Assembly (NCBI RefSeq): GCF_047496725.1
Contig: NC_132973.1
Coordinates: 13,340,233 to 13,404,232, forward strand
Reading direction: 5' to 3'
Origin: Anoplolepis gracilipes
Lineage: Eukaryota > Arthropoda > Insecta > Hymenoptera > Formicidae
DNA length: 64,000 nucleotides
Part shown: positions 51,780 through 64,000 of the stretch, piece after piece
How positions within the stretch are numbered: position 1 is the first letter of the stretch
How the letters are laid out: each line of letters opens with the position of its first letter
Notes under the pieces: generated by a model
The model's database searches: none
Told to the model about the DNA's origin: nothing
What the model saw: the letters and a program-made list of their open reading frames with translations, nothing else
Translations under genes and position numbers: made by a program

Positions 51780-52040
51780 AGGGGTAATCGTAGCACGATG
51801 ATACACGATCGTTGTATACGCGATATGCGTCGTATTTATATATTCTCTTTCACGAGATCGCGAGATCATATGTGCGTCGCATCGTGTCGCGGAAAAAGTC
51901 CAACTCGATTTGCCGTGGAAATACCGAATCCTCCCTCGAAACTAGCGCGTACCAAAGACATCCATGGTGGGAGTTTTGCGCCAGCGCGAAGATCGCAACC
52001 ATCTCCTCGTATCACGGTGTAAAACTAGTTTGATCTTTAC
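51780..52040. other. CpG-rich island in AT-rich intergenic DNA
   Basis: A ~260-base block with many CpG (GATCGTTGTATACGCGATA, GCGTCGCATCGTGTCGCGG, GCGCCAGCGCGAAG). Two overlapping open frames of 73-74 codons run through it, but they are in different frames and neither resembles a known protein. It could be a promoter, a non-coding exon or part of an old element. Confidence 0.3.
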
Positions 52041-53097
52041 GAGGATGGGAATGTTGTCTCTTGTCAGGATATCATATGAATATAGACATTAATTTTATTC
52101 TTTGTTTAGCAAAAGTTGTGCAATAATTATATACTCTACCAAATTTATATGTAAAAAATGCAAATATCAACTGTAGAATGAATTTAAATTGTATATAAAT
52201 TTTATAGAAAACGCCTGACTTTATATATTTTAATTTAAAATTTTATTATACTCGAGAAGAGAAAGGAATTTTGATAGAATAATTGAGAAAGTCGGTGGCA
52301 TCGAAAGAATCCTTTACGCCTTTTAATCGTAAATTTAAGATATTGTATAAACACTTGTATAAATATCTGCTGCGCTTGCAGGAACTAAGTGACGCAGTAA
52401 AAGAGAATTTACGGCGAAAATAAAGTTAAGCTGCCTTGGCTGTTGCATGAGTCTCGTGGACATCTCGTTCTCTTGAAAACGCTTTCTTGCACTACTTGCA
52501 ACAGCACTTAATTGCCAATCCCGCTGTTCACACGATGGCGTAATTTTTCATTAACGATTTTCCCTCGTCTGTTCAATTTTCTTCAGTTTCAACATTCAAC
52601 CAGATGGCTTTTAAAAGACGATCTTTGATATAGCAATTGACCTTTTTCTCCATTTAAGCATATTGTACCTTTCGCTTTATTGTTGAATTTCCATTTCGAT
52701 GCAACGAAATGTATTGCGAGGTGATCGATTAAAAACCATTTTCTTTAAAATTAAAATCCAATCGATATTGCAAACGTACTTACTTATTAAATAATATTTA
52801 CATATTAAATATTCATAAAGCGATGCTTTTGAAATCCGTATGCTTTATAATTTATTTCTTTCATATAAAATATATTACAAAAAGGTAATTATTCTTTATT
52901 TAGTATGTTTTAATATGCTCTAAAGAAAATAATTATTTTTAAAATGTCACGTTATTATTAGATGTAGAATTCTATTGTAAGAATAATTATAAATTTAGAT
53001 TTTATATAAAAATTTGTAGAATTTTTTTAGAAATAAGATCTTAATAAGATTTTCTTTTCACCCTTATAATAGATAATAACAATTTTTACTTATCAAG

Positions 53098-53125
53098 AGA
53101 TAGATAGATAGATAGAGAGAGAGAT
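53098..53125. repeat. (GATA)n/(GA)n microsatellite
   Basis: Four or five GATA units passing into GA units. Confidence 0.8.
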
Positions 53126-53394
53126 GCTAAGATAACAATTTTAAATAATTGGAAGCAGGTACTATACATTTTTTTACATATGTATGATCAATACAACATA
53201 TATATAGATAATGAAAACTCTAATCTTGCTCATTGCTGGCGTCTCCATTCGCGATTTTTTTAAGGCCTTGAGCATTTCATACAGATGACTGTTTATAAAA
53301 AATCGCTTCTTTTTCTTTGTTAGTACAAAATCAGCTATTTCACAAATAAAAAACGAGAAATGTAAATTGATTATATAATTATTGATATATATAG

Positions 53395-53450
53395 TAGATG
53401 TAAAGTAGATGTAAAGTATATATAAAATAGATGTAAAGTAGATGTAAAAA
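53395..53450. repeat. Minisatellite, ~11 bp unit GTAGATGTAAA
   Basis: About five units, some altered to GTATATATAAA. Confidence 0.7.
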
Positions 53451-54067
53451 ATTTCGTCAAAGTTTCGTCAAACAAGTTCAAGAAATAAATATTCATAAAA
53501 ATCGAAGAAATTTGAGTCATGCGTATTCATCGCACTTGTCACGTGTTATGTCATATTCTACCGATGTAAATTTTATTCGCTCATCTTGCACAATCACCAG
53601 TATCCAATTTTCAATCTCTATTATTGTTTCTGTGTTAGTCTCTTTCTCTCTTTTAATGACATATCCACCTGGACTTCTTTCGCAATTTCATCTTTATGTA
53701 TGTCTATTACTTGAGACGAAACCTTCTTCTCAATCCGCAGGAAGAATGGAACTAACTCTCCCTCTTTGCATACACTGAATAAAAACTACTCACTTAGTCT
53801 GGAAGATCGACAAAACTTTTTACGTGAATAGAATTTTACACTTTTCTGTCTCTTTTTTATATTGACACAAACAGATTAATCTTATCCGACAAGTTGTAGC
53901 CTAAGAGATAAATCATAAAATATTTCTGCTTTCTCGGTTGAGTCGATCACAATTTAAAAATTTAAAGAGAAACAGTTAAAAGAGTACAAAAACAGAATTT
54001 TATATATAAATCATATTAACAATTAATATATAAAAAATCATATAAAAGGAAGGTAATTGTTATAAAA

Positions 54068-54320
54068 GATATTACACATCACACCTTCGTCATGCAATTT
54101 TATCGTAATGTATCAAATGTCAAATTATCGCACTGAAGAGAATCTCAAATGGGGATAGAAATGTATGCACATTCTTTAATTTAGATGACTTTTCAAATAT
54201 TAATGTAACATATCAGTATTAAATATTAATTTGATTTACAATGTATTTATGAATTATTAAACAACTTATAACATTAACCTACGTATTCATCTTGCTCTTA
54301 TCGCCAAACGTTATTATTAA
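54068..54320 (+). mobile_element. Single-arm relic of the receptor-intron fold-back element
   Basis: Matches the right arm of 30466-31029: TTCGTCATGCAATTTTATCG, then TCAAATTATCGCACTGAAGAG, GATAGAAATGTATGCAC and the terminal CTCTTATCGCCAAACGTTATTATT. The opposite arm is missing. Confidence 0.7.
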
Positions 54321-57300
54321 TTTATTATAAAAAACTATATAACTTTTTATTATTTAAATATATATATATATAATTATGTTATTTTATCATGTATTATATT
54401 TTTGGTCTTATCTTGTTATCAGAAAATTTTTGATTCGTCGAAAAGAAATAGAAATAAAATAGAAAATAGAACTGCACCCACATAAAAAATGTGTCGTATG
54501 TTTTTGGCGTTGAAAGATCGCCACGCCTTTCCAGTTCTCGTTCCCGAACCTTACTATTGAAGACACGCGAGAATGATTGGAACTACCTATCGTAAAAATA
54601 AAATCTCAGAATTGTTCTGTGACGTGAGATGTGACGTTGTCTGGTGACGTGATTCATTCATTTCGTTGAAGGAGAAATTATGAGAGAGGTGTGCTAAAGC
54701 CAGCAACGCGACATATATTAGTTTCGAGATGTAGGAAATATGAACTGTGCATATCTTATGTTCTGGTAGCAATCAGAAAAAAAATTAATGCGCCAAAATT
54801 AGAAAAAGAAAGCAATGTCTCGAAAGTGTGTTTATCCTTTTTCAATTTAATTATTTTATTTTTTTATCTCTTTTCAATTTAACTTTTTTTAAATGTTTTT
54901 TGGTCAGGAGTTATTTTATTATTTTTTATTATGTTAAGCAAAAATTTCAATATTGATAATTTTAAATTACAAATTATATATTTCCAGATCATATATTTTT
55001 TGTAATTTTGATAAGATAATTATAAGATAAACGTATACGAAATTATCTCTAGTTTGCGCCGAAGAAATCATGAAAAATAATCGTTCTTTAATAAATTATT
55101 ACTTACTTATTTATTGTAATTTGTAGAGAGTTATATCTGCTTCATAATGTAAACTATGCTTATTAATCATCTTGTATCACATATGTCTCGAAACTTACTT
55201 GCTCACGTCAAGTTGAAGATAATATTAGGGAAGTTATATTCGAGAAATGTTTGAAATTATATTACCTAATATGTAAACCGTTTACTTTATAAATTTGAAG
55301 ATTAAAATTGATCATTATAATGAGGATGACATGCCTGTTATATGTCTGATCGTTTCAATTAATTTAATTAAAGACAATATTGTTATTAACAGAAGTCTCT
55401 CAATGAAGCTTTCTTAATTGTCGAGAGACAAATTCCAATAAATTGCTTATTAGCTTGTAAATCGTATTAATTCTAATAACTTTGATTTTATTGTTAAAAA
55501 CTTATTATTATTATTATTAATACATTTTATCACTTTTGATACTATTTTATCATAGCTATCTCTATCGTTTATGTCAGATCATCTTTAATATTTTTCTTTG
55601 TATCAAATTATTTAGTTTGACACCATTAATTTGTGTAATAAAACCGTAAATAAAAGAAAAATTAAAATAATGAAATCGAGAAAAATGGAGAAAAATATTG
55701 GTAATAGATTTGGAGAATGAACTATTGTACGTATCTTATCGTGTACAGGTAAATATAATATATACAGATTATGCGTACATTTATTCCTAGACTTAGAAGA
55801 AAATTGTACTTTCAATTAGTAAAACTTTTTTATAGACCTTAAACTGGATAATTGCAATTATTCGAATGAAAAGTGCATTCGAATGGGTGTTCGCGACAAC
55901 TTTTTTGTCAAGTGTGCTTAAAAATGAACGAACGTCTATTTCGTCATTTTATTATGTTGTTTTAATGCTTCCCAATATTGATTCTGTCCTCTATTCTGCG
56001 CAAATTGTTTTTTTTAGTTTAGTTTTTTCTTTTTCATGATTATCATTACATCGATATAACGTGACACGTGTAATGTTTCTTTCATTATCTTATTAGGGAA
56101 GTTTGATCGAAGCTTCATCGGGTAGATCACGAGAATTTTCCTTGTGCTCGAGGCAAATTGCGCCTTCAAGAATTCCGCGAAGCTTTGTAGCAAAACATTA
56201 TTACTTCATATAGAGAGACGCTATGCATTTTTGTTAGTACATAATCATTAGGCAACTATAGTATATGATCATTAGGCAGATCAAGATTACTCAAATTCGA
56301 AAAAGGAATTCCAAGGAGAAGAAAGAAATCCACTGATCCATAAGATGGTTATTCATTTTTTCGCGCTTATAATTTTGCATGATTGTAACAAATCGAAGCC
56401 CGATGTCTTCGCATTTCTTTTTTCAGTATGAATTTCAAGTATTCCTTCCGCAATTTGACGGGCAGGAAAAAATTTGTGAGACTTTATTTAATTTTTCATA
56501 CGGATAAAAGGACGATTATCTCGTTGTTATCGGTCGTGTAATTCACGCTTGTTTTCCTAAATAAAATTATCGAACGTTTTGGAGGACAATATATACCAGC
56601 ATTTCTTAAGAAAGACCTGTTCTCCGGAAGTTTCTCTGACAATAAATAACGACGATTCGCCGATGATTCATCGACTTTTACGATCGCCGAATCTTTCGAA
56701 AGTCATTGGCTACATCTGTAGGATTATCCGACCGGTCGATTGTATCAATATATTTATCGACATATCTCCCTCTTTTCCATTGATTATTTGCGAATTCTAT
56801 AGAAAACAATTGTAGGAATTGCTCATGAATTGCTGAGAGAAGCTAAAGCAATGTCTTCGATTTTTAAATTGATACGAAAGGCAAACTCTCAAGTAAATCG
56901 AGCGAAATCCACGTGGTACGCAAGGTGTATATTCTCTGGAAAAACATGGAAAATCTGAAATTCTTTTAAACCTTGAAAAATAAGGAAATTCTCATGGAAT
57001 TTTATTGAGAAAATTTTTAAAAAATTTCTTTCTTGGATAATTTTGCTCTTATATTATAAATTATAAAGATATATCTATTTTTGTTTATATATTCAATGTC
57101 TTGATAAAATATTAAATATAGTACATACATTCTTTATTTTAATTTTTAATGATAAAAAATGAAAATGTTATAAAAGTTAAAAATTTTTATCATAACGAAA
57201 ACTATTCAGTTTTTTCAGTCCATTTGTAAATCTAGCACTTGAAACGTGACTTTATACTTATTATATAAGTGAAAAGCATTAGAAAATACGTACATTAAAA

Positions 57301-58183
57301 AAAATTTATTTTAGGAAATATTCTATTATTTGGAATTTTGAACCACATATCTGGAAGATCAGGGAATTTTCAGAGAATTTTTTTACAAGAGTTGAATAAA
57401 CATTCTGGTACGAGATCAAACGACTATGACCGAATTAATGAATGTGTGGGAGGATATCAGAGATGTAAAAACTCGAATGTACATTCGTGAATCAGAACTA
57501 AAGTTAGTGTGCATCAGCACTAAATATTTCACTTGGAATAAAGAAAGTTTGCAAGATTGCAAATTGAATAAGACGAGAGATTAACCGGGATAATAGTTTT
57601 GTGAGCAAAATGAAATATATGTCCAAGGAAGAGGAGAATCTTAATCCTTTCGCCAAGTTTTCTTTTTGGTTACTTATTGTTAGAAACTCTTTCGTAAAAT
57701 GCAGAGAAAAGAATATTATATAGTTGACATTAATTGCTGTTGACAGTGAGCGGTGAGTTCCTCTTGTTTCATAATTCTTTTTTTACGCTTATCACAATCT
57801 TTCGGTCTACTGAATTCAACCCCCGTTGTGCCTCGATCATAATCACAAGTACGTGACGCACGAACGCATTTGAAGGGCACGTAGTTGCGACGTCAATAAA
57901 AAAAAAAAGCGTAGACTCAAGTGCCACGCATGATTAGATTATATAAATTATTATACATACTAAAGTATTAACACACATGTAGCTCGATCATGTCTAGGTG
58001 TACATATACATTAATTGAGTTGAAGTTATTTTAGACGCGTACATTTACGATGTGCTTGAAACTCCTATTTGCAGAATTGCATGATTTTCTTTGAGAATAC
58101 GCACCAACTAATCGTAGATACATATCCGTATGATACAAAGGATTTTACGAACAGAATTTATCAATTTAATTGCATTGCATTCT

Positions 58184-58303
58184 ACGTTCTAAAGCTACAA
58201 AAGCTTCATTCTATAATTGTTATGCATATATATATAATTGATATTCATATATAACGTTCTAAAGCTACGAAAGCTTTATTCTATAATTGTTATACATATA
58301 TAA
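58184..58303. repeat. Two-copy tandem repeat, ~70 bp unit
   Basis: ACGTTCTAAAGCTAC(A/G)AAAGCTT(C/T)ATTCTATAATTGTTAT occurs at 58184 and 58254, each followed by a TA-rich tail. Confidence 0.8.
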
Positions 58304-61300
58304 CATATGTTTTTGTGATATATATATTTTAAGATATTATAATTAAAATAAAATCTTTACGATATATAAATATACATAATTAAGAAAAGATTTTGTAAAA
58401 ATAATTGATTTAATTGATAAAATAACTTTGAGGTACATTTATATATTTTATGAATTATGCGCATACATATACTTTTACGTACACATAATTATATAACGTA
58501 TATAATTTTAAAATAATATTATTATATTTATATATAAATATTTTATTTATGTACCAGTTTTTTTATTAATCATGATGAGAAAAAAATTTAATTAAATGCT
58601 GCTTGCACAGAAAGTCAATAAATACTTAATCATCCAAATGATTGATTCCATAATATGTCTGACAATAATTAACAATATACACGTGCGCTCGTAGGAAGAC
58701 TGTTAAATTCGCACGAATCTGTTCGAGTAAACAAGTTATTATGTGAAGGTATATAAACGTTTTCTTTCTATCGAGAATCAGCCAGATGATGTTAAACTCT
58801 TTAACTCTTACATAACTCTTTACATAAGAGAAAAAGAGAGAGAAAGCTCATAATTTTTCTGTGTTATTTTTCAATCTTAGATATTAGAGATTTTTGTAAT
58901 TAATAAACGCAACTTAATAACTTAATAACTTTGCGATTAATTTAAAATTATAGAAAAACTAAAATTTCTAAAATTATATTTATTTACGCTTCTGTAGCAG
59001 CTCTTACATGCTTATTAATTACTCAAAAATTTTATGATATATTTTCGTTAAGAAAAAATTAACTTTGAATTTGTCAGAAATTCTATCGCTATTAGAAGCA
59101 AATTTTGGTAGAAGCGAGATTCTTAATGCGATCATTTAAAATTGATGTGACATTCGTTCTTTAATAAAAGATAGACCCTTCTTGCATATGACAGACGCCA
59201 ATCGATGACAAACTAGCAACTTTTTATTGGGCGGAAATGATGGCAGCCGCTATAACCATTCGGTAAAATATATGAGCGGAAAAGTTGTACAAAATTTCAA
59301 GCTGTGTTAAAGACATATCTGGCCAAAACGATGATTTCACGTTTCCTCACTTCTTGTTAAAATTTGAAAATGTCAAAAAGTTGAGCTCTCTTTTATTGCG
59401 ACCGTAAAATTAAATTTAAATTTGCTCCATTATTAATTCCAATTTAAAAGTCAAATTTAGAACAGCAATTTTTTTTATTAAGTTTTATATTTTGAAATAA
59501 ATGACCATACATTCTATAACAAGACGAATCGTCACTTTAAATCTTCTCGACTTCCGTAAAATGGAATTGCATGCATGTGATTTTACACGCGTTGCACGCA
59601 TTTTAATTATATAAAGTATAAATATTCGGCTTATCGTAACGATGAGTCTTTTTTAAGCATGCAATGGCTCAAAGGAGAGCTTTGTACATTTCATAAATTT
59701 CACAATAACAGCATACAAGCATAATATCTAGAAATGCCAACAAAATGCGTATTTGATTTGCAAGTAATATTATATCGCGAAAATGACATTTCAATTTAAA
59801 TTGTTACAAGAGATTTGATCGCTTTATTTTCTGTGCGAAATATCTTAACTTTCTTAAATGTGAGCTTGCTTTTTTTTTGTGTAGCAGAGAGTGATAAAAA
59901 CATATAAATGGTAGGAGACAGTAATAGAAACCCTCCCTCATATGAACTTTCGACACTGGCCAGCTCTGCCGATTATAATATGTGAGTTGCAGAAGAAATG
60001 GAATTCTAGGAATTAGTGGGCAAGATGACAAATATAGAAAGCTACTGAAAAGGTTTTGATTTAAAATTAGAGATTAGACAAGAAGTTTAATAAAGCCCGT
60101 GTTTAATAAAGTCACGATGTTAAAGTGAAACGACTTAGCTTTTCGTCTCGTAAACTGGAACTAGCATGCATGCCATGGATACGATCCCATGTGTTTCGTT
60201 TAATTATAAATAAACTATAGCAAATAAACCGCAGAATTTTTGTTGTAGATTTTATAGAACTTTTCGTTTTCATTTAAAGATATTTTATTAGAGTAATTGA
60301 GATAGAGAGCAATAAATATATAAATTTGCTTGTAATTGTATTATAATAATAGGAAGTTAATTTTTATTTTAATGTGTATGCAAAATAATACTTACTTTTT
60401 AAAAAATAAATAATTAATTTTGAATTGATTTATATAATGATTATATATATATGTATATAATAATTGCAAAGAGTAAAAAAGTATGTACTATATTATAAAT
60501 ATCGAATTATAACATATTAATCAATCATTTTTTATTTTGTTAATTGATAATTATTAATCGATACGTTATTCGTTAGACAGCATCTTACAATTAAAAGCAA
60601 TATTTTATACATTGGATGCAATCTTATTATTTTAACATTTTTCTTTCATCTTAAACAATATGCTTTTGAATAAAATTAGCATTACCTGCGGAAATGTAAC
60701 TATATATCTTGGAGACAATATTAGGAATTGCCAAAATAATATTACAAAATAACATTTTCATTTGACAAGAAAGTTAACTGTATTTTTATTTGATCATTTT
60801 GATGCTTCTACGTTTAAAGTTTTAGATTTTAAATTAATTTATAATTTCAATTTATGGATTCATTGTTTTATGAATAATTCATAGCTCATAGTAGAACTGT
60901 CATGTTTTTCAACATTTTCTCACGGCATAAAGAACTATAGAAGAAATAATCTGCAATTAAATCGTAAATTAAACAATTAGCAATTTGACCTTACAATCAT
61001 ATAATCGGATCAAAAGACAATAATATTAAAATCGATAAAAATAAGCTCTCTAAAATATCAATATAAAAAAAAACAAGTATAAGGTATGGAGAGCTGCATT
61101 TCATAATATTATTAAATAATTTAAAAGTGATAAATTTATTGAATAAAATAAAATTTACAAAAGAAGATTTTGAGAGAAATGTCATATAATACATTAAAAA
61201 ATTTATATATAAATTTAAATCAATATTGTGGAGAATTATATAGAGAATACAAAAAGTACATAGTTTTATTATTAATGAATAAGCTACAACACATACATAC

Positions 61301-62470
61301 CTATATATATATTCTTCAATAAAAAAATTGCAAGCACGTGCCTATGAATGTGCATGTGCGAATAAAAAAGATATTTTTTCCATGATATATTATTCCGATT
61401 AAAAACGATTATTATTTGCATGAAATTTGCAGAATTTTAATTAGTCACTTAATCAGCAACATTTGCCGAACCTCGCGTCAGCGTTGGAAATATATTCTTT
61501 TTTTACGTGTCATATTAAATCTATACATACGATGTGATTTGGAGTCTGCTTTATGTTTCGGATTTACGTGCACGTGTTTCATCTCGTTGAAATTGAAAAA
61601 TCGCAGCTTTTGATAATACAAGAAATTATATCTGTATAATTTTTGTCGCATTTTTCGGAAAGTTGTGCCAAAAATTCTTTTATTACTGTCGAACAACCAT
61701 TATTTCACAAAAATGATACTGCTTTCGCACATATTATTCTCGTCTATTACTAAAAGTTGGAAAAAATTAAAGTAACGAGACAAATCGTTTTCCTTTCTTT
61801 TGTGAATAAAAAATTGTCCTGCGTACGCGAAACTAGAACCATAAAATCGCACAAATAAATTTTTGAAAAGAATTTTCATGTAAAAACTGGATCTTTATAT
61901 TTTTTTATTTTATTAAGAATTTTTCTAGAAAATATATAAAATATTAAAAATAAGATCTAATCACGCAAAGTTTTTGCGCGTGTGTTATATCACGATAAAT
62001 TAAGATCCTTGTGATCTAAATTACCCTATTTACGGCAATACTCGACCAATCGAATGTACATTAAACCAATTATAAGAAAAATAGAGTCCAATATAATCTC
62101 AATCTTATAATGGATTCGACCTTCAGGAATTTTCATGTAAGACATTTTATGGGACAATTTAGATCCAAAACTTAAGGTAGAAAACTTAAGGTGATTAATT
62201 AACGATATATCGAAATTATATTTAATCATAAAATTATACTTAATAAAGTTTTGTGTATATTTTTGAGTACAAGATATTGTACATAAACATATTGTATAAA
62301 AAACATGCTTTACACTTGATACAGAGTGATGTTTTTGTTTAATGCAGTTACACTGCCATGGTAATCAAAAAAGAAGTTCAATGCGCGCAGTGTTATTAAA
62401 CTTCAAATTCCTTCTTTCAAAATGCTATCTGATGTATTGAGATATTTTTTAGTGCTTTTTGTCTGTGTAT

Positions 62471-64000
62471 TCATTCAATAAACATATGTCCTTCATCAAA
62501 AGCCCAGTGGAACCATTTATTAATTTCAGGGGCAATTCTAGAAAGCCACTTAATATTCGACGAGACAGTCTCAAGAGCTTTGGCGCGATTGTTTTCACCG
62601 GCACCGGCATCAGGATATCTTTCAAAGAAAATTTTCATCTCGTCTAATTTGATTTGTGTGGCAAAAGATTTTGTAATGGCCGGTATAAGTTGACCGAGAT
62701 ATCGGTCATTCAATGTATATCTTTGCACTAAAAATTCCCAGTTATCGCGCACCCAGTTCCACACTAGTAATGTACCATCGGGATTTTCGGAAATCAACAT
62801 CAAGCATGTCAAGAAGTCTTGAGTGCGAACGATTGTTTCATCGGTAGCTTTCTCGATATATCTAATAGAAAAAGAAAAATACAATTAATATGATTCTGAC
62901 CATAAATATATGAATAATTATTTTGAATAAAAAATGTGCATTGTGTACTAACTCCTCTAAGACGTTGGTACTTTTTATGCCTGCTAATCCTTTCATCAGT
63001 TTATATTTCTCTATGGGATCGGTTTCATTTTTGAAATATTCAAACATTACCTTCCACTGATCTTCTTGCGAAATATAGCGCATACCTAATGAGAAATTTG
63101 TATTCCGATTAATATTTTTGATAATTGAATGATATAAAGCATTTTGTTGGTGCTGTTAGACTAACCATAGTAATAAACCAATTCGCGAATGTCAGGATGC
63201 AGTATTTTTCTCTCAAGGAGCCAATCTTTAAAAATGCGTCCGGCTTCTATTAAGCATTTCTTGTGCTCCATGGCACATGCATATTCAAGTACCGTTATAT
63301 GCAGTTTGTTATCAATATTTGTGAGCGGCGCGTCTTCCACGATATCATCGACAGTCCAAGTTACATCATTGTAAATATCATCTACAACTTTTACTGCGAA
63401 AGCCTGGAAATATATTACATATATACATATGTGTGTAAAAATAACTTTCGTATTCGAAAATAATACTTTAACTGATGTATTGCCTGAAATTGACTTCGAG
63501 TAGAGAAAGCTCTATCCCGTTCAGAGCCCGGTGGAAGATTTCTTAACAAGCTATATATTGCCGTTATTTTCGAACTCGCGACTGCCCATGGAACAGCTTG
63601 GTATTCTTGAGGAAGCATAAACAAACTTATGGTCAGTGCAACAGAATATTCTATTTCGTTGGCTGCTGCTAAACTATAGAGATCATCCAAAAGATTTGCT
63701 CGGTCCGCTATCGATAATCTCTACAATACAATAGAAAGAAAGAATAATAATATAAGATGTAGTAAGAAACATTCGCAAAAGTTTCTAATTAAAAAAGAAG
63801 TTATGAAGATAACATAAATTATTAATTATTATGTCGATCTACACACAAATTATATTCTTTTGCTGAATATATTAAATATGAAATAGTAAATAGTTACTGT
63901 GGAATGATATTGAAGCAGCTCTTCCAATGTTTTCCATTCTTCTTCATAATTAACTCGATAATAACCAACTTGATTCACATTAAGTTTTATCCATTTAGTT
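62471..64000 (-). CDS. M1-family zinc aminopeptidase, C-terminal part, cut by window edge
   Basis: The C-terminal (ERAP1_C-like helical) half of an aminopeptidase N / glutamyl-aminopeptidase type enzyme that trims N-terminal residues from peptides. Exons on the minus strand: 64000-63898 (partial), 63720-63484, 63403-63166, 63085-62953 and 62861-62471; phases fit throughout and 366 residues are visible. The first exon shows the conserved WIKLNVNQVGYYRVNY strand, followed by LSIADRANLLDDLYSLA, then the helical repeats (LEYACAMEHKKCL, ELVYYYGMRYISQEDQW, WNWVRDNWEFLVQRY) and an ending at WFHWAFDEGHMFIE. The HEXXH and GAMEN catalytic motifs lie beyond the right edge. There is no hydrophobic C-terminus, so no GPI signal. 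The intron 63404-63483 appears to use a GC donor (CAG|GCAATA). I cannot choose between the M1 subfamilies from this half. Confidence 0.92.

Larger units (their letters stand above)
42991..62470. other. ~19.5 kb without a supportable gene
   Basis: Every open frame here is short, mostly starts on non-ATG codons or lacks coding character, and none shows a domain I recognise. GC- and CpG-richer patches stand out near 43980-44230, 47060-47230, 50100-50480, 51780-52040, 56080-56920, 57780-57900 and 59150-59350. They may be regulatory blocks or non-coding exons of either neighbour. The listed repeats are the only clear structure. Confidence 0.45.

Noticed and set aside
51798..52033. Two overlapping ~74-codon frames in a CpG-rich block
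   Set aside because: Openness follows from local composition, and neither frame has a recognisable motif.
53395..53450. Regularly repeated units checked as a possible CRISPR-like array
   Set aside because: Units are contiguous ~11-base minisatellite copies without spacers, in a eukaryotic genome.

Overview
The window is nuclear DNA from an insect and most probably from a hymenopteran, ant-like genome. It is very AT-rich, its genes are split by short AT-rich introns, it carries many microsatellites and small fold-back elements, and its proteins are insect types: a ZAD zinc-finger protein, sigma-class GSTs and a pyrokinin/PBAN-type receptor. There are no operons, CRISPR arrays or bacterial features. 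I cannot name the species from sequence alone.

Layout. (1) 1-1877, minus: the 5' part of a tRNase Z long form (ELAC2), head to head with (2) 3327-6090, plus: a ZAD plus 12-finger C2H2 protein. The 1.4 kb between them holds two small inverted-repeat elements. (3) 6.7-27.3 kb, plus: a tandem array of four sigma-class glutathione S-transferases. The first three are close paralogues, each with a non-coding first exon and a homologous ~0.9 kb promoter block. The fourth is more diverged and has an extra intron. The flanks between copies are also duplicated, and several fold-back elements have inserted into introns or flanks. (4) 28978-42135, minus: a class A GPCR of the pyrokinin (neuromedin U-like) family in five coding exons with a 9.6 kb third coding intron, convergent with the fourth GST. 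(5) About 42.1-62.4 kb: a long stretch with no supportable gene, holding microsatellites, dispersed repeat copies and a few GC-richer patches; it may include the upstream region of the receptor. (6) 62471-64000, minus: the 3' part of an M1-family zinc aminopeptidase, running off the right edge.

The genes do not form a pathway. The coherent unit is the GST array, whose members are expected to act in lipid-peroxide detoxification or prostaglandin-type chemistry. The most notable observations are a mosaic (gene-conversion-like) third GST, a fold-back element that fills more than half of a receptor intron and has a second copy at 54 kb, a tail-to-tail dispersed element pair with a long perfect hairpin at its junction, a probable GC-AG intron in the aminopeptidase, and a hammerhead-like motif in a probable Penelope-like remnant. 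I found no convincing new biological system.
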